From assembly GCF_026262505.1 (NCBI RefSeq), contig NC_067207.1:1496252-1560251 (forward strand): a stretch of DNA of 64,000 nt, given 5' to 3'. This document shows, piece after piece, positions 20,301 through 28,365 of the stretch. This DNA comes from Trichomonas vaginalis G3. Lineage: Eukaryota; Parabasalia; Trichomonadida; Trichomonadidae. Position numbers and translations under genes: made by a program. The notes under the pieces were generated by a model that saw only the letters and a program-made list of their open reading frames with translations, was not told the DNA's origin and made no database searches. How positions within the stretch are numbered: position 1 is the first letter of the stretch; each line of letters opens with the position of its first letter.

Positions 20301-22083
20301 GAATGATATTAGAAATAAATTGGTCGATGATTGGATTCTTTGAATTGTTCTGGTCGCTGAGAAAAACCGTCATGAAAGCGAAAACATGTTCTCTAAGGGG
20401 TTCTTCGAAGATTAAGCAGTAAAATGTTTTCGCAAAATAATCATTGGATAAAAATAATGATAAAGAACTTGTATTTGTCAATTGTATGAATAAATAATTT
20501 AATATACTCTGTCTGGCTATTCTGATTTCTGATAAAACTGTTTTGTCTGTATTCTCTGTAAACGACTGATAGAACATCATGGGTTTCATAAGCCCTGGAG
20601 CTATGTTTTGTATGAATAAATTATCAATTAAAATTTCTTGTTGGGAAAGTCTAAGAACTAACTCAGCATATAGTAATGGTGATGTATAAGCTTCTAAAAG
20701 AACTGATCTAATCATATACTCAGTGCTCTTAATTCCTCTGTCATTTACAATCATGTTCATTGAGACATCCCTGAGGATATTGAAGATACTAAAGTAATCT
20801 TTGTTGTCAAATACGACAATATTCGGGTCAAATATTTTAGAATTAAATAAAATTTCTTTTGATATCGGAAGAGAAAACTTTTTGAAGATTTGGAATATAA
20901 TGTAAAGGAATGATGGAAATGAATCTAAAAAATTGGGCTTATCTAAACAGTTAAAAACAAATGGCGGACAAATATCTAAAAATTGTTGTGAAATTTCGAT
21001 TTTGCTAATAATAAGTTTCGTAATGAATTGTATTTGTGATTCTAATGATTTCGGTATTAAGCTTTCGATGTTTTTCTTTGGCGGAAATTTGATATCGAGA
21101 TTTATATCTGAATTTGAAAGGCAAGAGAATTTTATTGGCTGAAAAGATATTTCTGGGACATCTTTGGAGTTAAGCTTAGCATGAGAAATGTCGCCAACTG
21201 AAATTTCCCCGATTTCATTGAGTTTATCTAAATTTGACATTAAAGCTGGAGAAAGAAGATATAAGCATTCGAAAACTGATTGTAAACTGATAATTGGAGA
21301 TGCATGATAAAGAAAACTTAAAGCGGAAATATCAAGTTTTCTAATCGCTGTAAAACTTCGTTGTATTATAATTTTCGCTATTTCGGGTGGAAAGTATGTC
21401 TTTATTTGTTGTATTAATCCATCCGCTACTGTTACAAATTGAATTTGAACATTTTCTACTTCGAATTCTTGAGAAGCAGTGAAAATAGCAGTGGCACAGA
21501 GTCCGAGAAGGTCAAATATGTTCTTTGGCAAGTCGTTATTGTAGAAGAAAAAATCATTTAAGTGAGGTAAAAATAATAAAATTGCGGCAGGCGAAGGATT
21601 TTTGAGGAATGTGAGATAGCTGTGATATGAGCATGATAAGGCTATTTTTCTGTATAGAGGATTTACGGAAAATCTGTTTTCTTGGGCAATTACATTAAAG
21701 AATCCTAAAAATTCAGTGAGAATACTAGCATCTGAATATGACTTAAAGATTATTTGAAATGATAAGTATGAATGGAATATGTATAACGCTAAGAATGGTG
21801 TAAAATCTTGTGGAGCGTTGGGTAAATATATAAATTTTTGAATTTCCTCTAACATAAAGGTAAATGAGTAGTTATGCTTCTTCAGTACTTCCGTAAAGTC
21901 CGCATTTTTATCTGTTAATTCCTTGTTGATTCGACGCATCTCCAAAGTCGAATAACTAGGAAATTGAACCTCTTTGATGAGAATTAGATTCTCTTCAGGG
22001 ATTCCTTGGTAAGTACTCTTTAGTTTCACCTTAAGAGATAAGATTTCCGAACAAATCTCATTTGGTGATAAGAGTTGAAGCAT
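14320..22083 (-). CDS. Giant BEACH-WD40 protein (LYST/neurobeachin family)
   Basis: The 2,587-residue uninterrupted ORF has the standard BDCP order. A long armadillo-like helical N-terminus comes first. A ConA-like lectin segment spans roughly residues 865-970 (FNFSFWFLPVK, FNKWTFVNFSF). A PH-BEACH link follows. The BEACH domain begins near residue 1945, with NFEYLMFLNMISGRSFN, YPFLPWIISDYES, FRRLDKPIG, GGRFDHTARIF and NWIDLIWGVKQR. WD40 blades occupy the last 270 residues. These proteins act on lysosome size and membrane fission and traffic. An Asn-rich stretch precedes the WD40 repeats. It diverges from the enzyme gene at 22223 across 139 bp. Confidence 0.95.
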   Translation of the reverse strand: MLQLLSPNEICSEILSLKVKLKSTYQGIPEENLILIKEVQFPSYSTLEMRRINKELTDKNADFTEVLKKHNYSFTFMLEEIQKFIYLPNAPQDFTPFLALYIFHSYLSFQIIFKSYSDASILTEFLGFFNVIAQENRFSVNPLYRKIALSCSYHSYLTFLKNPSPAAILLFLPHLNDFFFYNNDLPKNIFDLLGLCATAIFTASQEFEVENVQIQFVTVADGLIQQIKTYFPPEIAKIIIQRSFTAIRKLDISALSFLYHASPIISLQSVFECLYLLSPALMSNLDKLNEIGEISVGDISHAKLNSKDVPEISFQPIKFSCLSNSDINLDIKFPPKKNIESLIPKSLESQIQFITKLIISKIEISQQFLDICPPFVFNCLDKPNFLDSFPSFLYIIFQIFKKFSLPISKEILFNSKIFDPNIVVFDNKDYFSIFNILRDVSMNMIVNDRGIKSTEYMIRSVLLEAYTSPLLYAELVLRLSQQEILIDNLFIQNIAPGLMKPMMFYQSFTENTDKTVLSEIRIARQSILNYLFIQLTNTSSLSLFLSNDYFAKTFYCLIFEEPLREHVFAFMTVFLSDQNNSKNPIIDQFISNIILTLNCEFIHSGNPEILQIPTGILNCMNSCLRSIPDLMTKFEPIVDPILNTLISLKQSNHEELLVQFILFLVIISPIHQLRPHEAAALLKSSSQLGCKDPSPNLSRAIVQLIAGKEISVKYGSFTVQQPHALTLFLNIYLNSQEIFDCISKLASIISSSQYNSIKAHEGELDLFCINYLFEKKSNDDVDLNLVDALLDLIDRITERSCSVGVVQSFISLFCPVDGRYLSKFHMNCIDFIEKKIDAAYKTPQSSWTLLSNSQIEIKFINANLVQYGFNFSFWFLPVKTDSPINLFLLTDNYDSKITFVYTGESLKLELNAPDLKWQTSVVEYIEFNKWTFVNFSFKIFENFTESVLTFNDKIVYDSRDIPAFHFTKSYLTCIINQNRQNSSSNVTFCKIGPFILYNGDYIEQIYLNGPRLFSSPNNFNVIFAYKPEDQNGSFELVKVTQQEGMELTYNKSGMKQTTNFINVLFDSCKLTILLPLFAQIDMAEKNGQKPPNFIDKLIILTKKALNVSNGNVQTFLQSNASNIICHLLTASEDLNITYKLYLRFYDLLVNLQPSELKLEIFLNIVFNPFIWIRSTPSENRQILIHWKDVIFKKLPSFVLNHRQFTWWIDVSCSFYFYLTNELSVNIKRFRGMKPKMHYLRIPLLDSAKIVSNFQFTEEDLKYLITVLTKTNDLNQIYDLIDLLTYFIKSSILLSFSHEFILKQMMRLHVLFNVPHPHLFTRTMKCLMTCHERKLVDISKTDHILKILSNLPQTFLSKQVYMSSLKLLKDIPELLPFCARFAFNLGKLAIGKLTHYLKSDNFKSKNVNFYLLIPLLYKASKSKQLKIIEFLVQTFYDDMTLIYGSIDLVGRNLNKNPDDVKSIYLNKCADFALDNKLNTDTLIKLSLQFMFVHFTEENTPLYNLYLESPFYEETTKISRQTSQENQKIAKIYSTESIDPKSDIKSDTKFSRLQINFNECPVKEYPNYDMKSKSILRFKNGKWADIELSKKIVSILFCNNSAEVETASLLCAFLIRSSATNVPSVPDVLQNPQLQGLITYEQHMMGIPSITEMPPVEYTKNSFDALEKFFSQFKTVLSCQVLENCLNDSNQNWTRAMSIFNGFPATFQHRNHMENSVEQQNQINSKYWQSLWRQMTTTRAPWNSSLHKDMRVLHYKRDNSWCEYFCPFKVRRNYNFDDHMGASFIRDTGNDDDANERLEKYRQQSADLMKQIAPARILEVEDVHEKSNNGNVSNLISKTIEIQKCALVKVNNIQEITFKISGEILTITKSDSRIKTILMKDVKLVMRRTYCHHPTALEIFTFYHSSYFIDFKSSQNIDKIVPLFRNIAPQNPIQFLIESNKTNLWLNRKISNFEYLMFLNMISGRSFNSTSQYPFLPWIISDYESDKLDLSNPKTFRRLDKPIGLIDEKHATELKSKTNELIKMGLEPYLFSSGPSCPLAIYLYLMRMEPFATLHIEIQGGRFDHTARIFYSISECYNNVTTHKNNFRELCPEFFFCPEFLMNLNGFDLGKFNEQKVDDVTLPKWCKSAAEFVYMNRRALESEFVSMSINNWIDLIWGVKQRHPDNLYKQEMYSDVWDKHPNISQEEKDSIEAVLTNVGQIPPQLFTEPHPRRQPKFETPVIQLPPITLEVGMKDLVFSCTIGGPEKAVAVLIGRDGNCHKCRVNFRKLFNFNLSTQTQRRNRSLTTGPSQSLSDLQNMNSSFSPEKNIPNNTTNNFNNNNNNKPSGYKLQSETIVDLTTKICNLSNIVMTNNNNNFVFVGEDGCSIFNIKTDIPQCQQVILHNCGVVGLACDQQWIALAGKDARVSLFRNYEKQRSVPTFCDSIKCLAVSSAFDELVCGTRDCSLLLCSLSRGEVTQVVDLNGRTPTMVTITKGSGFILVSCDELYDGRLHHYLHLYNINGLKLGEVKIDNCVRAWDTWRTPEGFDIVMLSDDRGKVFVFEVFFLNLGSVIYRCKSKVKYIRAFPEQNVAMAITETAQISIFPFSFKL

Positions 22084-22222
22084 TTCAAGTTTATTTTTTT
22101 ATTAGAAATTTGAATAGAAAAATTTCAATGGTAAGAATGCCTAAGAAATAATTAATAATTTGATATGACGATCAATTTAACGATTATAAGATTTTTGTTA
22201 TCCAGCCTTTCAATTTCAATTA

Positions 22223-23140
22223 ATGTTGGATTTTCCTCATATCAAGCTCGTAGACATTAATTATGTTGGTTATAAAGGCATGTCATCGCTATATTTGATG
22301 AAGGCACCAGATGGAAGTGGTGCAATCTTCGATACTGGCTCACCCAAAAGATTTAATGTAATATGCGATGCGATAAAGGAAATGGGAATCAAAAAAGAAG
22401 GTTTGACACATGTTTTCTTGACACATTCACATATGGATCACTCAGGAAATGTCTCTTTATTGCTATCGAATTTTCCTAATGCAAAATTATACGCAAATTC
22501 AATTACTCTCAAACGTTGCATAGATCCTAAACCACTAATTCGTCATATGAGTAGTGTTATGCGGAGACATTATAATTCTGAATTTGGAAACAACGTTAAA
22601 CCAATATCAGAAAGACGCTGTGTTGAAGTTAAAGATAATCAAATAGTTAATTTTGCTAAATTCAGAGATATTAAATGTATTGACACACCTGGTCATACAA
22701 TTGACCATGTCTGCTTCTTAAGCAAGCAGGACAAAGTCATTTTTACAGGTGATGCATTTGGAAACCGCTATATGGATATTACTCTTCCGATCTTTTCATG
22801 TCCATTCATGTTTGATTACTATAACTCTGCCAAGTCAGTTATCAAAATCCTCAAAAGCGGCGCTACAGTTGCTGCTCAAACTCATTTTGGCTACATTCAA
22901 GATTTTGAATACTTTGGAAAGACTATCCTTGAATGGATCAATAGATTTGGAGAAATCGCTAAAGATTCAAAGCATCCTAAATTTGAAGTCCAAACAGAGT
23001 TTGCCAAGCGTTTTGGAAGCAACTGGGAACATAATGAAATAATTCGAGGTCATTATAGAGTTGATCTTCTTGGCGTCACTTCATATAATATGCAAATGCA
23101 TGGAAAGAAATTTCATCTCTCCGATTTTTTATTACGATAA
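22223..23140 (+). CDS. Metallo-beta-lactamase-fold hydrolase
   Basis: The 305-residue protein has the metal site HSHMDH in VFLTHSHMDHSGN, the downstream histidine in DTPGHTIDH, the bridging aspartate in IFTGDAFGNRY, and a final histidine in QTHFG. The dinuclear zinc site is therefore complete. The C-terminal part is helical (LEWINRFGEIAKD). Substrate unknown: glyoxalase II-like, lactonase or persulfide dioxygenase activity cannot be separated by eye. No signal peptide, so probably cytosolic. The ATG at 22223 sits just after TTTCAATTTCAATTA, initiator-like. Confidence 0.85.
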   Translation: MLDFPHIKLVDINYVGYKGMSSLYLMKAPDGSGAIFDTGSPKRFNVICDAIKEMGIKKEGLTHVFLTHSHMDHSGNVSLLLSNFPNAKLYANSITLKRCIDPKPLIRHMSSVMRRHYNSEFGNNVKPISERRCVEVKDNQIVNFAKFRDIKCIDTPGHTIDHVCFLSKQDKVIFTGDAFGNRYMDITLPIFSCPFMFDYYNSAKSVIKILKSGATVAAQTHFGYIQDFEYFGKTILEWINRFGEIAKDSKHPKFEVQTEFAKRFGSNWEHNEIIRGHYRVDLLGVTSYNMQMHGKKFHLSDFLLR

Positions 23141-23276
23141 TATAAAAAAAGAAATTTTCTAAAATCCTATTTTAAAAATCGTTATTATAATAATCAATTT
23201 AAATCATTCACACACTTCTAATAGTTTGGAAAATATATTTAAAAAGAAATTAAATCAAACCCTCAATGAAGATTTT

Positions 23277-23966
23277 TTATTTTCTTCTGCGTTGAATTTC
23301 CTGCAATTTTTGGTAGATTGGTATGTACTTATACCAAGGAATAAAGCCAATGTTCTTCTTTGGAGCTACAACTGGCTTAGCACCGAAGAATGGGCGAAGT
23401 GGCTTATATGGTTTGAAAATTGGTGGGGGAATTGGGCGGAATGGGCGAATTGGATGTTCCTTCAAATACTCTTCTAACAACTTCCTCAAACCCTTCTTAG
23501 GTTCGACCTTCTTGTCTTCGTTGAGCTCGAGATCGATGTCAACTGGGCCCCATCTCCAGCGGAAGTTCATGTTGTCGTCGTCTTCTTCGGCGGCGTTGTG
23601 GTATTCAAGGCGGAACTTGCCAATAGCTGTCATTAATTCAGCCCAAGCCCTCCAGTTCTCATCTTCCTCTTCTTCAGCAGAGTTGTGGTATTCAAGGCGG
23701 AACTTGCCGATAGCTGTCATCAATTCAGCCCAAGCCTTCTAGTTCTCGTCTTCTTCCTCTTCAGCAGCATTGTGATATCCGATGTAGAACTTGCCCCATG
23801 GTGAATGATATGTGAAGCCGATGCCCCAGTTGTCATCATCTACAGCTTCGTTAGCATCAAAGCCAAAGCTTAAGAGGCCCCACTTTGTTGGGATTGGGAA
23901 TGGGAACTTCCAGTTGTCATCGTCAACAGCATTATGTGCTGTGCGCAAGGCAATCAGAGAAAGCAT
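23277..23966 (-). pseudogene. Secreted protein of aromatic segments and acidic spacers, reading interrupted
   Basis: A hydrophobic start (LSLIALRTA) leads into a series of units of about 27-29 residues. Each begins with Trp, carries an aromatic or amphipathic segment with GKF, and ends in an acidic spacer (AVDDDN, AEEEEDEN, AEEDDDN). Two adjacent units are nearly identical (AELMTAIGKFRLEYHN). The C-terminal half is different: rich in Pro, Lys and aromatic residues, ending QRRRK. Reading is interrupted about once between units, so the locus may be a pseudogene, a variant allele or a sequence error. The hydrophobic run continues in frame upstream of the first ATG, so the true start is uncertain. 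No known family. Confidence 0.6.
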
Positions 23967-24464
23967 TAAAATAAATGAAATGAAAATTTTCTCAATTTCA
24001 ACCTGATCTCAATTCTGATAATCTGACTGTCAAATCCACATATAAAAAATGTAAATACGCCAAAACCATATTGTTGATGTTTTATGATGTTTTATTTTTG
24101 TTATCCTTATGAATATTCAAAAATAGAATGAAACCGCTGTATCAGACTGGCAGATTAGATAATTGAGTTCGATCTGACAGGCAGTTTAGACCATTCTGAT
24201 TAATCTGACAGACATTATTTAACCGATTATAATTATTGAATACAATCTCGTTATTCGTTTTTTTATCGAAAAAAAGTGCCCTTTAGGTATTTTATTATTT
24301 AATTTATTTGTTATTAACATTTCATCCACCTAACAAATTTGGATAGAATTGAGAAATAATCACGAGGCATTAACGGATGATGATTATATATTTTAAAAGG
24401 TGATTATTTATCGAATGATATATAAAGAGAAATAACAAAACATGATTTAATAAATACAAACAAT
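23967..24464. other. Intergenic region, nothing recognised
   Basis: Contains the promoter side of the secreted repeat gene and the 3' flank of the next minus-strand gene. CTGACAGGCAGTTTAGA and CTGACAGACATTATTTA form a loose local repeat near 24170-24215. No ORF. Confidence 0.4.
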
Positions 24465-24469
24465 TTATA
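24453..24469 (-). terminator. Shared 3'-end 17-mer overlapping a stop codon
   Basis: On the minus strand this reads TATAAATTGTTTGTATT and includes the TAA stop of the adjoining gene. The identical 17-mer follows two other minus-strand genes (42899-42915, 49184-49200). TAAA is the known trichomonad polyadenylation tetramer; the TTGTTTGTATT extension may belong to the processing signal (inference). Confidence 0.35.
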
Positions 24470-26321
24470 CAAAAATATTATTAAAATGAAGTTCAAGAAG
24501 TTCATCAGCAAAATTAATGGAGAATGAAATGAATTCATTCTGTAGAATCTCACGACAATTTGTTACTAGTGTTGGTATTGCATTTTCTCGTGTTATTGTT
24601 CTTTCGCCAAATAAAGATCCGACGAAATAGACAAATCTTTCACGTGAAATACCATTTATATCATACTTGCAAATTGTCTCATTAGCAATATCAATTATCA
24701 AGGCTGCATATTCAAAAGGAATCTTCCTTGGTCTTTCAATCTGTTCATCCAAAATAATAAATTCACCTTTACGAACAACATTCTTCCAGATATCGTGAGT
24801 AATACTAGAGTCAAGGAATTTAATGATATCAGTATCTGATTTCGGAACTTTAAATTTGGGAAGTTTCTGTTTGAATTGTGGATAATCTATTAAATTAGAT
24901 TGAGGAAGTTCTGGAGAAACGATTGTATTAATTGATTCATCAATTTCTGAATCTAATGTCGGTAAATAATCCGGAATTGATTCAATTATTGATGAGCTCA
25001 TCATTTTAATTTCGCTTGTTTGATCTGATATAGAAATAGTTGATGTGTCTGGAGAGCTATATTCATCCGATGACTTATTAATTCTAATATCAAGAATAGG
25101 GGGACGTCTATCAAGTAAATAAAATTCTTCTGTGGAGAAAACGTGTGGAATTTTAGGCTCTTTTGATTGAAATTGTTGAGAATTAGATTCACCCTGGTTT
25201 GAATCGTGTTTTTCATTCTTTGGTTTATGAGAAATATCAAATTCTGGTGGACACCATTCTTTAGGTCGTGGCATATGAGGAGATCCATTAGGATATTTCT
25301 CATCATCAAATACTTTTGGAATTGGACGTTTCCTAGGTGGTGTGATGAAATGATCTGAAGATTTCTTTTGAGGAGTTTGTGTTTTCTTCTTACCTTTAGG
25401 AGTATATTGAATAGACTTGCTTTGTTGATCTGGTAATAATTTTTTATGTTTAATATCAGGAGTTTTTGAAACAGATTGTGAATATTTTCGAGTAATATTT
25501 GATTTCTTAATAGGAATGAGGCTAGAAAATGACTGATTGCTAGTGTTATTTTGTTTCTTTGGTGAATTATTAGGACTTAATTGCTTTTCGACTTCCGAGA
25601 ATAATTCTGTTTTTGTTGGGTAATAAAATGCAATTCCTGTGCCATAATCTATGAGAGCACGTTGTATATATCTATTGAAGAAGGCAGTTTTCCACTTTAA
25701 GAAATAAAACAATTGCACTCCTTTTTTCGTCGCTCTGAATGAAAAAGTTTTACTGGGCGACTTACTTTCTGTAGATTGTCTATGTTTTGGCATTATGATT
25801 TCATTTTTGGATGTTTTTGATTGTTTCGGAATAAAATCTCTTTTTTCTTTGATTGGAGAAAGATTAATACTTTCTATGCTAGAATTTACTGATTCTCTTG
25901 ACTTTTTTATTAACACACTAACAAGTTTTTTGTTCCATTTTGTAAAATAAAAACTTAAACGAAGTGTTAGAAAACTATTAGTTAAAGATGTCTCAATGGT
26001 TTTATCTGATTTAACTCGTTTCACTGTTTTTTGTGGTGATTTAGGTCTTTTTTTAGGACTGGGATGATTCGTTATATTCTTTTTTGCGGTTCCAAGAGAT
26101 GTGTCGGTAGCCTTTTGCAATGTTTTCACTATGTCATTGGATTTCTTTGATACTTTCATCTTAATTTTAGAGTTTTTAGTAGGAGATTTAGTTTCATATG
26201 TCTTTTTAGGGGAGTTCGAAGGTGATTTGTTAACATGAGGAATAGGTTGGTCCATTAATATCATATTTATTGCGTTCATTTGAGATAACGCATCTTGAAT
26301 CAGATCCAAACTATTCCTCAT
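24465..26321 (-). CDS. Basic low-complexity protein with Sfi1-like FxxxW motifs
   Basis: The 618-residue protein is rich in S, K, P and I, with many SPKK/SP sites (SPSNSPKK, SPKKRPKSPQK) suited to proline-directed kinases. Two separated segments, RLSFYFTKWNKKLVSVL and VQLFYFLKWKTAFFNRYI, match the centrin-binding Sfi1 repeat pattern (F-x3-W-K). The last 110 residues form a separate helical domain (PFEYAALIIDIANETICKYD, FVYFVGSLFGERTI) that I do not recognise. A centrosomal or basal-body role is suggested by the Sfi1-like motifs only. Start is the ATG at 26321, preceded by TTTCAT. Confidence 0.6.
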   Translation of the reverse strand: MRNSLDLIQDALSQMNAINMILMDQPIPHVNKSPSNSPKKTYETKSPTKNSKIKMKVSKKSNDIVKTLQKATDTSLGTAKKNITNHPSPKKRPKSPQKTVKRVKSDKTIETSLTNSFLTLRLSFYFTKWNKKLVSVLIKKSRESVNSSIESINLSPIKEKRDFIPKQSKTSKNEIIMPKHRQSTESKSPSKTFSFRATKKGVQLFYFLKWKTAFFNRYIQRALIDYGTGIAFYYPTKTELFSEVEKQLSPNNSPKKQNNTSNQSFSSLIPIKKSNITRKYSQSVSKTPDIKHKKLLPDQQSKSIQYTPKGKKKTQTPQKKSSDHFITPPRKRPIPKVFDDEKYPNGSPHMPRPKEWCPPEFDISHKPKNEKHDSNQGESNSQQFQSKEPKIPHVFSTEEFYLLDRRPPILDIRINKSSDEYSSPDTSTISISDQTSEIKMMSSSIIESIPDYLPTLDSEIDESINTIVSPELPQSNLIDYPQFKQKLPKFKVPKSDTDIIKFLDSSITHDIWKNVVRKGEFIILDEQIERPRKIPFEYAALIIDIANETICKYDINGISRERFVYFVGSLFGERTITRENAIPTLVTNCREILQNEFISFSINFADELLELHFNNIFV

Positions 26322-26469
26322 ATGAAACTTTAAAAAAAGTTAATTCCGATTGCAAATAAAGTATAGAATCGATATGTATTGTCCAATAACTCAATACTCG
26401 ATTAAAAAATTGGCGGAATAAAAGGTGGCAGATAAGAAAAAAAAATTCACTTTACAAAAGAAAAAAAAA

Positions 26470-27174
26470 ATGATGAGCTCAATGTTCAACAAGATCAGGA
26501 CTTTTCCTGAATATCATGACTCCAATTCTTCCATTATGGAAAATAGAAAGCAGGAACAGAATATCCTTGATCAAACAAAATTAGCTTTTGGTGCCGATTT
26601 TGATCAATTTATCAAGAGCCAACCAGAGCCACTCAAAGACCCATTAACTGGTGTTAACCAAAATGGTAATGCTTTGGCCGCCGCAATTGAAGAATTTCAT
26701 TCAATCGGTGCTGCATTGCCAGCTGATTTCCACGTCTTTCTTGACTACTACAACGAAAAGAAGCAAAAGCTTTCCGAAACAGAAGCAATCGAAAAGCAGG
26801 CTAACAAGGCTGAAGACAATGCAAACGCCGCCGAACAAAAAGCAGCAAAGTCTCGCGAGAAAGGTGCTCCAGATACAGCTAAGTTCGAGCAGTTAGCAGA
26901 GCAGGCAAGAAGTGCTGCAACTGAAGCTCGCCAGAACGCAACTACAGCAAGAGAAGCATTTAATCAGTACAACACTGAATACACAGCCAAGTTTACTGAA
27001 TCATTCGTCACAATGATGGATGCATTCCTCTCCAAGAGAGCTTCAGCCCTCCGTCAATACGTCAACATCGGTAACGAACTCTCAAACACTGTTCTTGGTT
27101 TCCACGAATTTACAGACCCAACAATCACCAACCTTGAACAGAGATTAGATAATTACAAGAAAGTCGAAGTTTAA
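26470..27174 (+). CDS. BAR-like coiled-coil protein
   Basis: The 234-residue protein (start taken at the ATG at 26470; upstream in-frame codons lack an ATG) begins MMSSMFNKIRTFPEYHD. It then forms three long helices, the middle one rich in Ala, Glu and Lys (AEDNANAAEQKAAKSREKG, EQARSAATEARQNATTAREAF). The size and helix plan fit a stand-alone BAR domain that dimerises and senses membrane curvature, but no signature residue proves it. The heptad-rich alanine helix could equally be a plain coiled coil. Codons are C-ending, so it is probably well expressed. It is divergent from the Sfi1-like gene across 148 bp. Confidence 0.6.
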   Translation: MMSSMFNKIRTFPEYHDSNSSIMENRKQEQNILDQTKLAFGADFDQFIKSQPEPLKDPLTGVNQNGNALAAAIEEFHSIGAALPADFHVFLDYYNEKKQKLSETEAIEKQANKAEDNANAAEQKAAKSREKGAPDTAKFEQLAEQARSAATEARQNATTAREAFNQYNTEYTAKFTESFVTMMDAFLSKRASALRQYVNIGNELSNTVLGFHEFTDPTITNLEQRLDNYKKVEV

Positions 27175-27299
27175 AACAGAAAATTGTTAAAAATCATTTT
27201 AAAAAATTGACTCAAAAAGCATCATTGAAGTACTACTCAGAATAAAACGCATCTATATAATTAGTATATAAAACTATTTTTTCGACTTTATAAATAAAA

Positions 27300-27893
27300 T
27301 TATTTTTTTGATGAAAATAGTGCTGTTGAAGAAGTTTTTGCAAATTTAGAAAGATAAGAGAATTTATTTGAGATTTCTTTTTTCCCTATGGAACAATTTT
27401 CTGTATAAAAATGAATAAAATTATTAAAATCGTAATTTTCTATTAGTTTAGTAAATATAACAGTTGCTCCCCGAGTTGTATTCGAATCTACATATGAATC
27501 GGAAATAGTCACAGTCGAATTTTTCCCTTCAAAATTATTTTCGTTTGAAAACATACAATCGGCTGTGTTATTTTTAAATATGCAGTGGTGAATATTAACA
27601 GTGTAGATTGATCTAAATAGATATCTTGAACATTTATTTTCAATAACATTGCAATATGAAATCTAATGTCTTCCCAACTTTATCTGTATTGCCAAAATAT
27701 TCAGACCAACCGAATTTTCTTAGATTTTTCAAACTTTGTCTTCTTTTTTAAGCGTATTGATAGTATTTTAGGAATATTTACTTGATGGCTATGGCTTAGT
27801 ACTTTGTTCTGTATCTGTAAATTCAATCCAAAAAGGTTGATTTTCGTGTTTTACCAATGAAAAATATGGAGGAACTGCACTCAATAATGCCAT
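27300..27893 (-). pseudogene. Pmp-like beta-helix family relic, internally deleted (copy 2)
   Basis: Reading the minus strand from 27893, an ATG opens MALLSAVPPYFSLVKHENQ, probably the family's true N-terminus, which soon meets stops. The conserved frame resumes as KFGWSEYFGNTDKVGKTL. It then jumps directly to ISYCNVIENKC (about 470 bp present in copy 3 are missing) and runs to the family C-terminus SKFAKTSSTALFSSKK. It is the closest relative of copy 3 at 31.9 kb. It is clearly non-functional as a full-length protein. Confidence 0.8.
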
Positions 27894-28365
27894 TTTATGT
27901 TATAGTAAGATTTTGTAATAATGATAAATAATGGAGTTTTCTACTTCGTTTTTTCTCATATTACTAAATTCAATGCTAAAAATAATTTACAATTTCTATT
28001 AAGTTTGCTATAGCAAGATTTCATGAGATGTTGATTATATTTAGGAAAATTTCTTCCATCAAATGGTAAAGTATAGTTGCAAAGAACTTTTTGATATAAA
28101 TATGAAAAATAGCAAGCCCTAGTATATAAATTCAATAATCTAAGTGATTGCAAATGATATCAAGCAGAATAAAGAATTGAATCAATAACGTTGAACATGA
28201 AATTATCATAAAAATTATTTGTTCCAAAATAATATTTGGTATATTTAGTGGTTTTAAATTTTTCCGTGATGAATAGATGAATCTAATATTAAATATACCT
28301 AAAAACAACTAAACCAAAATGCGCGCGCATTTTTTTCAAGAAATCATAAACTATTCAAATTCTGG
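27894..28365. other. Intergenic region upstream of SMC5
   Basis: AT-rich with no coding ORF. Holds the 18-bp GC-core palindrome described at 28316-28333 and the SMC5 leader (TATTCAAATTC is initiator-like). Confidence 0.5.
28316..28333. promoter_or_regulatory. 18-bp perfect palindrome before SMC5
   Basis: AAAATGCGCGCGCATTTT is perfectly self-complementary and ends 32 bp before the SMC5 ATG. The GCGCGC core stands out in sequence that is otherwise about 70% AT. It resembles E2F/MBF-type cell-cycle sites (TTTSGCGC), but binding is inference. Confidence 0.5.

Noticed and set aside
23226-23742. Plus-strand ORFs opposite the secreted repeat gene
   Set aside because: Trp/Asn-rich mirror of the minus-strand repeats, with no independent coding signal.
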